Source: Chitinophaga hostae
GTDB taxonomy: Bacteria > Bacteroidota > Bacteroidia > Chitinophagales > Chitinophagaceae
NCBI RefSeq assembly: GCF_018224885.1
Contig: NZ_JAGTXB010000004.1
Coordinates: 372,001 to 436,000 of the forward strand
Direction: 5' to 3'
DNA length: 64,000 nt
The translations under genes were made by a program, and so were the position numbers. Under the pieces are notes generated by a model. That model made no database searches. It was given only the letters and a program-made list of their open reading frames with translations, and was not told the DNA's origin. Below are positions 10,337 through 19,043 of this stretch, in pieces (position 1 is the first letter of the stretch; every line of letters begins with the position of its first letter).

Positions 10337-12709
10337 ATGAAAAAATCGGTGAAAATATTGTGGCGGGTGGCTTTTGGTATCTTAGCATTAATTGTTCTCT
10401 TTGTTTTACTCATTAATTTCCGTGTTATAGGCAGTATGCCTTCCATGGAAGAACTGGAAAATCCCCGTGCAGCGCTGGCCGCAGAAGTGATCGCGGACGA
10501 TGGTACCATCCTGGGTAAATACTACCAGGTAGACCGTTCCAGCAGCGACTATAATGAGATATCCAAAAATGTGATCAATGCGCTGATAGCAACCGAAGAA
10601 ACCAGGTTTTATGATAATTCCGGTATTGACCCAAAAGGTACGCTGGCCATTCCCTTTTACCTGTTAATCGGTAAAAAACGTGGTTCCAGCACCATTACCC
10701 AGCAGCTGGCACTGAACCTGCAGGCAGATAACCTGGGGAAACAGCGTTCAGGTAACCCCATTGGCCGCGCCTTCCAGAAAATACAGGAGTGGATCATTGC
10801 CGTAAAACTGGAAAGAAATTTCACCAAACAGGAAATCCTGACCCTCTACCTCAATACAGTGGCGTTTGGCGATAACGTATACGGTATAGAGAACGGCGCA
10901 AGAACCTTCTTCAGCAAGGATGCCGGACACCTATCGATAGAAGAAGCAGCCATACTGGTAGGTATGCTCAAGGGCAACACGGTATACAATCCCCGCCGTA
11001 ACCCGCAATATGCACTCGACCGCCGCAATACGGTGATCGACAATATGCAGAAAGCCGGGTTTATAACACCGGGAGAAGCAGCATCTGCTAAAAGCAAACC
11101 GATTGTACTGCACTATAATAAAATTGACCACAACAAAGGGCTGGCCCCTTACTTCCGTGAAGTACTGCGCGATGAGCTGAAAAGCTGGTGCAAGGCCCAT
11201 AAGAAGGCAGATGGTTCAGAGTATAACCTTTACCGCGATGGCCTGAAAATATATACCACCATCAACCCGCGTATGCAATTGTATGCAGAAGAAGCGGTGG
11301 CCAAACACCTGGCGGTACTGCAAAAATCGCTTTCCGCGCAAAATGATGTTAAAACCGGCAGCGTTTGGAAAAAATGGCCCAAGTACCTCGATCAGTACAT
11401 GAAAGAATCTGATAGGTATAAGGCCATGAAAGAAGATGAGGAGGATGATTCCACCATTGCCCGGGTGTTTAATACACCTACCCGTATGAAGGTATTTGGC
11501 TGGAAAAGTTCTACAGAACCTGACCTGAACGAAATAGATACCACCATGACTCCACTGGATTCCATCAAATATACGCGTGCCATCTTACAGGCAGGCTTTA
11601 TGGCCATGGATCCGGAAAGTGGTGAGGTGAAAGCATGGGTAGGCGGACCAGACTTCCGTTATTTCAAAAACGATCACGTAGCCAAAACCCGCCGCCAGGT
11701 TGGTTCTACCTTCAAACCATTCCTGTATTGCTTTGCCATCATGAATGGAATGTCGCCCAATACCGTATTACCAAACGAACCCATTAGCATCAACGGATGG
11801 ACACCGCATAACTCTGAAGGAAGCACCGGTGGATCTATTACTATGGCCGGCGCCCTGGCAAAATCACTTAACCTGGTAGCCGCCTACCTGATCAAGCAGA
11901 TTGGGGCCAAGCCTTTTGCGGACTTCGCAAAAAACAAGGTAGGCTTCAGCAGCGATATTCCTGCTTACCCGGCTATTGCACTGGGTGCGGTGGAAATATC
12001 CCTGTACGAACTGTTACAGGGCTACACGATGTTCCCTGCAAGAGGTATTAATACCAAACCGATTTATATTACCCGTATTGAAGACAGGAACGGTAATATC
12101 CTCGAAACATTTGCCCCGGTTAAGCGTGAGGTGATCAGCGAAAGAGAATCCTACACCATGGTGAAAATGATGGAAGGGGTGGTAGCTCCCGGTGGTACCG
12201 GCGCCCGTATCCGTTCCCGTTATAATATACAGGGGGAAATAGCTGGTAAAACCGGTACTACCAATGATAATACCGACGGCTGGTTTATGGGCTATACGCC
12301 TAAGCTGCTGGCCGGCGCCTGGGTGGGTTGCGAAAATAACTTTATCCATTTCAGCACCACAGCCATTGGGCAGGGTGCGAATACCGGTTTGCCGATCTGG
12401 GCGTATTTTATGCAGAAAGTATATGCAGATCCTACGCTGAAAATAAGCTCCAATGATCATTTCCCGATTCCTCCCAATATGAGCCAGGATGATATTTACA
12501 TGAACTATGAGTCCAATGTGAAACCTGGTGCAGAATCTGAAAATGTGGGTAATGGCTCGGCTGATGACTATGGCTCCGGTGATGCGAGCGATTTTGCCAC
12601 CCCGGGTACCGACAAGCCCGAACCGGCGCCTGCTCCCAAACCTAAAGAAGAACAGAAGGAGAAGCCTAAGGCAACCATGCCGGCCCAGCCGCCTAAAAAG
12701 AATGATTAG
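10337..12709 (+). CDS. Class A penicillin-binding protein (glycosyltransferase/transpeptidase)
   Basis: A 790-residue bifunctional peptidoglycan synthase. A single membrane anchor lies at about residues 9-30. The GT51 domain has the catalytic Glu in ATEETRFYDNSGID and the GSSTITQQLALNL block. The transpeptidase domain has SxxK in GSTFKPF, SxN in KSLNL and KTG in AGKTGTTND. The usual His of the GT51 EDxxFxxHxG block is Asn here. The tail after residue 720 is rich in Pro, Glu and Lys and likely disordered. It polymerises and cross-links peptidoglycan at the outer face of the inner membrane. A family B palindrome follows the stop. Confidence 0.95.
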   Translation: MKKSVKILWRVAFGILALIVLFVLLINFRVIGSMPSMEELENPRAALAAEVIADDGTILGKYYQVDRSSSDYNEISKNVINALIATEETRFYDNSGIDPKGTLAIPFYLLIGKKRGSSTITQQLALNLQADNLGKQRSGNPIGRAFQKIQEWIIAVKLERNFTKQEILTLYLNTVAFGDNVYGIENGARTFFSKDAGHLSIEEAAILVGMLKGNTVYNPRRNPQYALDRRNTVIDNMQKAGFITPGEAASAKSKPIVLHYNKIDHNKGLAPYFREVLRDELKSWCKAHKKADGSEYNLYRDGLKIYTTINPRMQLYAEEAVAKHLAVLQKSLSAQNDVKTGSVWKKWPKYLDQYMKESDRYKAMKEDEEDDSTIARVFNTPTRMKVFGWKSSTEPDLNEIDTTMTPLDSIKYTRAILQAGFMAMDPESGEVKAWVGGPDFRYFKNDHVAKTRRQVGSTFKPFLYCFAIMNGMSPNTVLPNEPISINGWTPHNSEGSTGGSITMAGALAKSLNLVAAYLIKQIGAKPFADFAKNKVGFSSDIPAYPAIALGAVEISLYELLQGYTMFPARGINTKPIYITRIEDRNGNILETFAPVKREVISERESYTMVKMMEGVVAPGGTGARIRSRYNIQGEIAGKTGTTNDNTDGWFMGYTPKLLAGAWVGCENNFIHFSTTAIGQGANTGLPIWAYFMQKVYADPTLKISSNDHFPIPPNMSQDDIYMNYESNVKPGAESENVGNGSADDYGSGDASDFATPGTDKPEPAPAPKPKEEQKEKPKATMPAQPPKKND

Positions 12710-12717
12710 TGTTGTGA

Positions 12718-12836
12718 GGCAGAAAGGATAAAGCACAAAGCATAAAGCTAATAAAGCGAATGATCTGAGAGAATAGTACTTCCGCTCAGATCATTCGCTT
12801 TATTAGCTTTATGCTTTGTGCTTTATTCTTTCTGCC
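12718..12836. repeat. Family B gene-end palindrome, copy B2
   Basis: Arms 12718-12769 and 12785-12836 (52 bases, one G-T difference) with a 15-base loop containing AATAGT. The arms are 7-base units GAAAGGA, TAAAGCA, CAAAGCA, TAAAGCT, then TAAAGCGAATGATC. It sits exactly between two converging genes: the PBP stop is eight bases to the left and the sucC stop codon touches the right end. Probably a bidirectional terminator. Confidence 0.88.
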
Positions 12837-14048
12837 TTATGCTACTGCTTTATTCACCAAAGCTGCTGCTTCGCTCAGCAAAATAGCTGACTGCACTTTC
12901 AGACCGCTTTCTTCGATCAGTACTTTTGCCTCTGCAGCGTTAGTACCCTGTAAGCGTACAATGATAGGAACAGTGATGTTACCGATAGATTTATAGGCAT
13001 CGATTACACCCTGTGCTACTCTGTCGCAACGAACAATACCACCGAAGATATTGATCAGGATAGCTTTTACTTTTGGATCTTTCAGGATAATACGGAAACC
13101 TGCTTCTACTGTTTGTGCGTTGGCAGTACCACCTACGTCCAGGAAGTTAGCCGGTTCACCGCCGCTCAGTTTGATCATATCCATGGTAGCCATGGCCAAA
13201 CCGGCGCCATTTACCATACAACCTACGTTACCATCCAGTTTCACGAAGTTGAGGTTAAATTTGCTGGCTTCTACTTCAGTAGGATCTTCTTCCGAAATAT
13301 CACGCAGTGCTTCCAGGTCAGGATGACGCATCAGGGAGTTATCGTCCAGGTTTACTTTAGCATCTACGGCAATGATTTTGTCGTCGCTGGTTTTGAACAG
13401 CGGGTTAATTTCCAGCATGCTGCAATCCAGTCCTACGTATGCGTTATACAGGTTAGTAACAAATTTCACCATGTTTTTGAACGCTTCACCGCTCAAACCA
13501 AAGTTGAAAGCGATGTTACGTGCCTGGAACGGCTGCAGGGTCATATTTGGTTTCACCCATTCTTTGAATATTTTTTCAGGTGTGCTGTGTGCTACTTCTT
13601 CGATATCCATACCGCCTTCAGTGGAGTACATGATAACATTCTGGCTTTTAGCACGGTCCAGCAGGATAGACAGGTAAAATTCTTTTACAGGGTTAGCGCC
13701 GGGATAGTAAACATCCTGTGCTACCAGCACTTTATTTACCAGTTTACCAGCTTCGCCGGTTTGAATGGTTACCAGGGTGCCTCCCAGTATATTTCCTGCT
13801 ATGGTTTTGATGTCTTCTGCATTTTTTCCTACTGCCACACCTCTCTGTTCTGTACCACGGATCTTACCTTTTCCGCGTCCGCCGGCATGTATTTGAGCCT
13901 TTACAACGGCAAATTCATTACCAAATTGCACTTTCAGCTGCTTGTATGCTTCCGCAGCCGCTTCAGGGGTATCCACCGGAATACCTTCCTGTACCGGTAC
14001 ATTATATTTTTTCAACAGTTCTTTAGCCTGGTACTCGTGTAAGTTCAT
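12837..14048 (-). CDS. sucC: Succinyl-CoA synthetase, ADP-forming, beta subunit
   Basis: Converts succinyl-CoA, ADP and phosphate to succinate, CoA and ATP in the citric acid cycle, together with an alpha subunit SucD that is not in this window. The 403-residue protein begins MNLHEYQAKELLKKYNVP, the standard N-terminus. It has the ATP-grasp block KAQIHAGGRGKGKI and ends with the CoA-ligase domain containing GGIVRCDRVAQGV. The ten extra codons upstream of this ATG are not family-like. The stop codon is adjacent to the B2 palindrome shared with the converging PBP gene. Confidence 0.97.
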   Translation of the reverse strand: MNLHEYQAKELLKKYNVPVQEGIPVDTPEAAAEAYKQLKVQFGNEFAVVKAQIHAGGRGKGKIRGTEQRGVAVGKNAEDIKTIAGNILGGTLVTIQTGEAGKLVNKVLVAQDVYYPGANPVKEFYLSILLDRAKSQNVIMYSTEGGMDIEEVAHSTPEKIFKEWVKPNMTLQPFQARNIAFNFGLSGEAFKNMVKFVTNLYNAYVGLDCSMLEINPLFKTSDDKIIAVDAKVNLDDNSLMRHPDLEALRDISEEDPTEVEASKFNLNFVKLDGNVGCMVNGAGLAMATMDMIKLSGGEPANFLDVGGTANAQTVEAGFRIILKDPKVKAILINIFGGIVRCDRVAQGVIDAYKSIGNITVPIIVRLQGTNAAEAKVLIEESGLKVQSAILLSEAAALVNKAVA

Positions 14049-14121
14049 CGGAATAAAATTTGCGCTAAAATAGGTCATTATGATTTAAATATAAAACTGC
14101 AGTCATTTGTGAATTAAAAAA

Positions 14122-14129
14122 TAACTTTG
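14122..14129 (+). promoter_or_regulatory. Candidate -7 element for the nucleoside phosphorylase gene
   Basis: TAACTTTG fits TAnnTTTG, 34 bases before the start codon, in the 115-base divergent gap with sucC. The only TTTG upstream (14106-14109) is too close to serve as a -33 box, so support is partial. Confidence 0.4.
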
Positions 14130-14163
14130 CGCGGGTTTGTTTTTTAAATCCGACTTTTAATTA

Positions 14164-14997
14164 ATGTATAAACAGATGAGTGAATTAACAGCAAAGATCA
14201 CTGCAGCGGGGGAATATATCAGTAAGCACTGGCAGGAGAAGCCAGTGGCGGGCATTATACTCGGCAGCGGGCTGGGTAACCTGGCCGCAGAAATTGAAGG
14301 CGGCGTAGCAATTCCATACAGCGATATACCACATTTTCCTGAGTCTACCGTAGAAGGGCATTCGGGCAAATTGATCCTGGGTTATATGCAGGGTAAGCCT
14401 GTAGTAGCCATGGCAGGGCGTTTTCACTTTTATGAAGGGTTTTCCATGCAACAGGTAACTTTTCCTGTCAGGGTCATGAAAGCGCTGGGTATCCACACTT
14501 TGTTTATTTCCAATGCCGCCGGAGGCATGAATCCGGCGTTTAACGTAGGGGATCTGATGATTATCAGGGATCATATTAACCTGCAGCCGGAGCATCCGTT
14601 ACGGGGCAAAAACGAGGATACATTAGGACCTCGTTTCCCGGATATGAGCGAGCCATATGCAAAAACACTCATCGATGCCGCCAATAAAATAGCTGCCGCC
14701 AACAATATATCTTTGCACAGCGGCGTATATGTAGGCGTACAGGGCCCTACCTTTGAAACCAGGGCAGAATATAAGTATATGCATATCATCGGCGGTGATG
14801 CAGTGGGAATGAGCACGGTGCCCGAAGTGATTGTAGCGGCACATGCCGGCCTGAAAGTATTTGCCATGAGTGTAATTACCGATATCGGTATCCGGGAGGA
14901 AGAAAATGTGATTACACATGATGAAGTACTGGCAGCTGCCAAGGCAGCAGAACCTAAGCTTACGCTTATCTTTAGTGAATTAATCCGGCAACTATAA
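14164..14997 (+). CDS. Purine-nucleoside phosphorylase (trimeric type)
   Basis: A 277-residue phosphorylase that splits inosine or guanosine with phosphate into base and ribose-1-phosphate. Family blocks: GIILGSGLG near the N-terminus, TVEGHSGKLILG, ISNAAGGMN, the substrate-site segment GVQGPTFETRAEY and GMSTVPE. This is the trimeric PunA/DeoD-II type rather than the hexameric one. An internal ATG at 14176 is a possible alternative start. The porin gene begins 19 bases after the stop, so the two are probably cotranscribed. Confidence 0.93.
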   Translation: MYKQMSELTAKITAAGEYISKHWQEKPVAGIILGSGLGNLAAEIEGGVAIPYSDIPHFPESTVEGHSGKLILGYMQGKPVVAMAGRFHFYEGFSMQQVTFPVRVMKALGIHTLFISNAAGGMNPAFNVGDLMIIRDHINLQPEHPLRGKNEDTLGPRFPDMSEPYAKTLIDAANKIAAANNISLHSGVYVGVQGPTFETRAEYKYMHIIGGDAVGMSTVPEVIVAAHAGLKVFAMSVITDIGIREEENVITHDEVLAAAKAAEPKLTLIFSELIRQL

Positions 14998-15016
14998 ACG
15001 CTTTTGCTACTTTCGG

Positions 15017-16996
15017 ATGAAGCAACTTTTCATTTTCATAGCCCTGCTGTTTTTTTGCGGGGATCAATTAAAAGCCCAGTTTAACACCGGGCGCTTCGGC
15101 AGTATGGGCGGCGGGGGCGGCAGCAGTAAAATGCAGCGTGATACGGGAAAACACGATCACGAGCCGGATACGCTAACGCTCACCTACCGCTATCTGGGGG
15201 ATCCTGTTTATTACTCGATAGATTCTTCCGTAGCCGATTTTCAGACCAACTACCTGAAGGTACCTGCTAACTATGTTACGCTCGGTAATACCGGCAGCGC
15301 CGCCTATAACCTGATATATACACCTATCATGAAGGCCGGATTTGATGCAGGCTTTCATTCGTACGATGTTTATTCCAATTCCCATAAGGATGCGCGCTTT
15401 TACTATACTACCCGCCCTTACACGGAGCTGCAGTACCTGGTAGGTAGCAAACAGGAACAGGTGATAGGTTTATCACACACACAGAACCGTACGGAACGTT
15501 TTAACTTTGCGTTCGATTATCGCAAAATAAATTCACCCGGATACTACCGCACCCAAAACACGAATCACGATATCTACCGGTTTACCGCCCGTTACCAGAG
15601 CAAAAACAAGCGCGCCAACACCTACATGAGTTTCTATTATAACAAGATCAATGGTGGCGAAAATGGCGGTCTCAAGTACGATTCCCTGATGACGGACCCT
15701 AACTTCAAGCAGCGTAAAACCCTGCCGGTAAACCTCGGTAACAGCACTTCCCAGGCGTATGCCTTTTTTGGAGGAGGTACGTTGCCGGTGAAGTCGAGCT
15801 ACCGGGAAACGGGATTCCTCATCCAGCAGCAATATGACTGGGGGCATGGCGATAGTATTCATGTAAACGATACCACCGATTATTACCGCTATGAACCGGT
15901 ATTCCGTGTGCAGTACACTTTTAATTATCAAAATGATGATTACCAGTTTAACTACGCCGAGAACAACCCGGATACAGCTTACTTTACCAAACACTACAAC
16001 TTTATACCCGGCGATACCGTAACTGCAAAGCATCAATGGAAAATGATTTCCAACGACCTGTCGCTCATACAATTTCCCGTACGTGGTAACCAGGGCCATT
16101 TTATTAACCTGGGCGCCCGGTTTGAAAGCATTAGCGGCACTTTCCTGGATGCAGATATCAACTTCACCAACCTGGCCGTACACGGTGAATACCGTAACAA
16201 AACACGTAACCAGCAATGGGATTTTTCTGCCAGGGGTGAATTTTACGTAGTAGGCCAGAATATTGGTGATTACGGCATATATGGTATGTTGCGCCGGCAT
16301 ATTAATGATGTTTGGGGAGATGTGCGACTGTCGGTCAATAACGTAAACCGCGAGCCATCCTACGTGTACAAGTACTTTAACAGTAACCGCGATGCCTGGT
16401 ATAATACCAGTCTTGCCAAACAAAATACCACCCAGCTGCAGTTTGCTGCGGATAATGCCAAACTGAAATACTCCCTGGCGGTAAACTATTTCCTGTTTAC
16501 CAACTACACTTATTTCCAGGATTATTATCATAGTGCACAATATGGTTCCCTGTTTAACCTCCTGCAGATTACATTCAGCAAGAAGTTTAACATCAAGCCA
16601 TTTGCCTGGTACCTGGATGTGGCTTTCCAGCAGTTGCATGGCAACGGACCCCTGAATGTACCCACCTTCTGGACCCGCAACCGTTTTGCATTCGAAAAAA
16701 GATTATATACGAACCTGAACCTGGTTACCGGGTTGGAATTCAAGTACAATACCAGCTATTATGCGGATGACTATTCACCGCTGACAGGGCAGTTTATTTA
16801 TCAGAATACACAAAAGATCAGCAATCCTTTACCGGATATAGCTGCTTTCGCCAACTTCCGTATCAAATCCTTCTCTGCATATATACGTGCAGAAAATCTG
16901 AACACCTTTATTGGTAACAATAACTACGCTGCCCCTTTATACCCCTATAATAACTTCGCCTTCAGGGTGGGGCTAAGGTGGTGGTTTATCAATTAA
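15017..16996 (+). CDS. Outer-membrane 'putative porin' of the Bacteroidetes type
   Basis: A 659-residue protein with a signal peptide (ending LKAQ), a Gly-rich stretch (GGGGGSS, about residues 32-37), and then a long run of alternating polar/aromatic beta strands. It ends in an aromatic strand, FRVGLRWWFIN, typical of outer-membrane barrels. It resembles the proteins annotated 'putative porin' in Bacteroidetes; substrate unknown. The nucleoside phosphorylase gene 19 bases upstream suggests, without proof, a link to nucleoside uptake. A family B palindrome starts at the base after the stop codon. Confidence 0.85.
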   Translation: MKQLFIFIALLFFCGDQLKAQFNTGRFGSMGGGGGSSKMQRDTGKHDHEPDTLTLTYRYLGDPVYYSIDSSVADFQTNYLKVPANYVTLGNTGSAAYNLIYTPIMKAGFDAGFHSYDVYSNSHKDARFYYTTRPYTELQYLVGSKQEQVIGLSHTQNRTERFNFAFDYRKINSPGYYRTQNTNHDIYRFTARYQSKNKRANTYMSFYYNKINGGENGGLKYDSLMTDPNFKQRKTLPVNLGNSTSQAYAFFGGGTLPVKSSYRETGFLIQQQYDWGHGDSIHVNDTTDYYRYEPVFRVQYTFNYQNDDYQFNYAENNPDTAYFTKHYNFIPGDTVTAKHQWKMISNDLSLIQFPVRGNQGHFINLGARFESISGTFLDADINFTNLAVHGEYRNKTRNQQWDFSARGEFYVVGQNIGDYGIYGMLRRHINDVWGDVRLSVNNVNREPSYVYKYFNSNRDAWYNTSLAKQNTTQLQFAADNAKLKYSLAVNYFLFTNYTYFQDYYHSAQYGSLFNLLQITFSKKFNIKPFAWYLDVAFQQLHGNGPLNVPTFWTRNRFAFEKRLYTNLNLVTGLEFKYNTSYYADDYSPLTGQFIYQNTQKISNPLPDIAAFANFRIKSFSAYIRAENLNTFIGNNNYAAPLYPYNNFAFRVGLRWWFIN

Positions 16997-17116
16997 GCCT
17001 AAAGCGCAAGGCAGAAAGCAAAAAGCCATTGAGGCGAATGAAAGTAGCGAATTAATAGTCAGTCGCGCTGATCATTCGCCTCAATGGCTTTTTGCTTTCT
17101 GCTTTGCGCTTTAGGC
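16997..17116. repeat. Family B gene-end palindrome, copy B3
   Basis: Arms 16997-17041 and 17072-17116 (45 bases, one G-T difference), loop 30 bases with AGCGA and AATAGT. It begins at the very next base after the porin stop. Units: TAAAGCG, CAAGGCA, GAAAGCA, AAAAGCC. The TTTG at 17103-17106 in its right arm is correctly spaced to be the -33 box of the next gene. Confidence 0.88.
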
Positions 17117-17133
17117 CCAATTAGCTATCTTTG
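17103..17133 (+). promoter_or_regulatory. Promoter of the metal cassette, partly inside repeat B3
   Basis: TTTG (17103-17106), a 19-base spacer and TATCTTTG (17126-17133) form a near-ideal Bacteroidetes promoter. The start codon at 17143 is only nine bases past the -7 box, so the transcript would have almost no leader. The -33 box belongs to the right arm of the B3 palindrome. Confidence 0.65.
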
Positions 17134-17142
17134 TAATTCATC

Positions 17143-17532
17143 ATGAAACGATTTTTTGCCATATTATTTGCCATACTGTATACTACGCTGACCAGCGGGT
17201 TTGCAGTCAACGTGCATTATTGCATGGGTAAACTGGCAGGTATCGACCTGAGGGAAGCACCTGCCGGCAAGTGCAAGCAGTGTGGCAAGCCCTCAAAAGG
17301 TATGGATTGTTGCAAAGATGAATTTAAGTTTTGCAAAGTCACTGAATCGCACCAGGCTGCCAAAGCCCTGCAGCAGGATTTTAGCATCTCAATGGATATG
17401 CAGCTGCCGGTAAGGATTTTACCCGTTCCGGCGTTAGCTGTTGCCAAAGTCCTCACAGGCCGTGATCATCCTGATCCGCCGGAGATAACCGATCATCACC
17501 TCTTCCTCCAAAACTGCAGCTTCCTGATCTGA
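17143..17532 (+). CDS. HYC_CC_PP family small exported protein
   Basis: A 129-residue protein with an N-terminal membrane or signal segment (about residues 4-22) followed at once by HYCMGK (His25, Cys27). Then come CKQC (44-47), DCCK (55-58), and a late Pro-Pro in HPDPPE. This spacing matches the family named for its HYC, CC and PP motifs; its biochemical role is not established. The cysteine and histidine content, together with the HMA-domain genes behind it, suggests metal (probably copper) binding in the envelope; that is inference. First gene of the cassette, 84 bases before the next. Confidence 0.8.
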   Translation: MKRFFAILFAILYTTLTSGFAVNVHYCMGKLAGIDLREAPAGKCKQCGKPSKGMDCCKDEFKFCKVTESHQAAKALQQDFSISMDMQLPVRILPVPALAVAKVLTGRDHPDPPEITDHHLFLQNCSFLI

Positions 17533-17616
17533 TACAGCCTGTTATGTAGCACCCGTGTATAGCGGAGCAACCACACCAGGACTGTAAATACTTTTATTTA
17601 TTTAATTCATCAGATC

Positions 17617-18162
17617 ATGAAAACAATTTCCATTATACTGCTCGCATTGGGCTTAACTTTCGGCGCTCATGCACAATTTAAAAAGGCCAGCGTACATGCT
17701 ACCGGGCTTACCTGCGCCATGTGTTCAAAAGCAACTTATGAGGCGCTGGAATCACTGCCTTTTGTAGATAAAATAGACACCGACCTCGATAATACTACGT
17801 TTATATTAACCTTTAAAACCGGTGCTCCGGTAAGCATTGATGCTATCAAGGCAAAAGTGGAAGATGCCGGTTTCTCTGTAGGTAAACTGGTAATGACTGC
17901 CGGTTTCGACGGCGTGGCTGTACAGAACGATACTCATGTTGCCTTTGCCGGCAGCACCCTGCACTTTATGGATATAAAGAGCCAGGTATTAACCGGTGAT
18001 AAAGACATCACGGTGATCGACAAAGATTTTGTTTCTGCCAAACAATTCAAAAAATTCAGTACTGAAACAAGTATGCCCTGTTACAAAACAGGCATGATGG
18101 GCGACTGTTGTAAAACCGGTGCCGGCACTGCAACCGGACGGATTTATCACGTTACTATTTAA
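17617..18162 (+). CDS. Exported heavy-metal-associated (HMA) domain protein
   Basis: A 181-residue protein with a signal peptide (cleavage near residue 20, AHAQ). A ferredoxin-fold HMA domain follows, whose metal site is GLTCAMC (Cys33, Cys36), and a second domain of about 75 residues. A cysteine cluster lies near the C-terminus (MPCYKT, then GDCCKTG). HMA domains carry Cu(I) or similar ions, so this looks like a periplasmic metal-binding or relay protein. The DCCK motif recurs in the genes on either side. It lies 14 bases before the barrel gene, clearly in one operon. Confidence 0.82.
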   Translation: MKTISIILLALGLTFGAHAQFKKASVHATGLTCAMCSKATYEALESLPFVDKIDTDLDNTTFILTFKTGAPVSIDAIKAKVEDAGFSVGKLVMTAGFDGVAVQNDTHVAFAGSTLHFMDIKSQVLTGDKDITVIDKDFVSAKQFKKFSTETSMPCYKTGMMGDCCKTGAGTATGRIYHVTI

Positions 18163-18176
18163 TACCTGGTTACAGT

Positions 18177-19040
18177 ATGAAGATATTTATAATGACAGCA
18201 GCGGCCATCATGGCCGGTACCGGTGTTGCTGCAGCGCAGGAATTATATGTGAACACAGAGCCTGCGAGCAATATGCCCGCTAATTCGCTGGGAATAAGAC
18301 TCACCAATAAGTTCTTTAACATGGAGCATTCCGGTGATAATGGTATGCGCTTCGAGCCGGAAGTAATGTGGGGCGTGAACAAACGGCTCATGTTGCATGT
18401 AATCGGTTATGCCTCCAATATGATGCAGTCGTCGTTACGCGCGGAAGGGGGAAGCGTATACGCTAAATACCGTTTTTTGTCGCTCGACCAGCCGCATGCA
18501 CATTTCCGGATGGCGGCTTATGTAAAAGGTTCTGTGATCGATAATCCGTATTACCCGGTAATGCCTGCCGGTACGCATGCGATGAAGCCATACAATAATA
18601 AGGAGCTGGACCTGGAAGGGGCTACCTCTGGCGTAAATGGCGGCATTATAGCTACGCAGCTGTTACATAAACTGGCGTTGTCTGCCACATTGGGATACAA
18701 CCGCTATATGAACAATGTGAAGAACAACATTCCGGATGATTTCTCCCGGAATGCGGTAAATTATAGTCTTTCTGCAGGCTACCTCGTATTACCTGTAAAA
18801 TATAAAAACTTTCAGCAAACGAATTTAAACCTGTATGTGGAACTGCTAGGGAAAACCAATACCGACGCGGCAGGCCGGGGTTCTTACCTGGATATTGCTC
18901 CGGCAGTTCAGTTTATTTTCAACAGCACCACCCGGCTGGATCTGTCTTATCGTGCGCAGCTGGCAGGTGATATGACAAGAAATACGTTCAACTCTTTTTT
19001 AATCAGGGTGGAACATAATATTTTTAATATTAAAAAATAG
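18177..19040 (+). CDS. Outer-membrane beta-barrel protein of the metal cassette
   Basis: A 287-residue protein with a signal peptide (ending AAAQ) and repeated amphipathic strands. Tyr/Phe-rich turns and the final strand FLIRVEHNIFN are typical of outer-membrane barrels. The N-terminal region has several Met residues (NMPAN, NMEHSGDNGM). No enzyme motif is visible. Position between an exported HMA protein and an HMA-AraC regulator (spacings 14 and 3 bases) suggests metal export across, or sensing at, the outer membrane. The family is not one I can name. Confidence 0.7.
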   Translation: MKIFIMTAAAIMAGTGVAAAQELYVNTEPASNMPANSLGIRLTNKFFNMEHSGDNGMRFEPEVMWGVNKRLMLHVIGYASNMMQSSLRAEGGSVYAKYRFLSLDQPHAHFRMAAYVKGSVIDNPYYPVMPAGTHAMKPYNNKELDLEGATSGVNGGIIATQLLHKLALSATLGYNRYMNNVKNNIPDDFSRNAVNYSLSAGYLVLPVKYKNFQQTNLNLYVELLGKTNTDAAGRGSYLDIAPAVQFIFNSTTRLDLSYRAQLAGDMTRNTFNSFLIRVEHNIFNIKK

Positions 19041-19043
19041 CAA

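Noticed and set aside
13113..14042. Long open frame (309 codons) on the plus strand opposite sucC
   Set aside because: It is the antisense of a clear sucC, rich in Phe/Tyr/His as antisense frames are, with no recognisable domain.
15533..16639. 368-codon open frame on the minus strand inside the porin gene
   Set aside because: Antisense of a well-supported outer-membrane protein; no start context, no motif.
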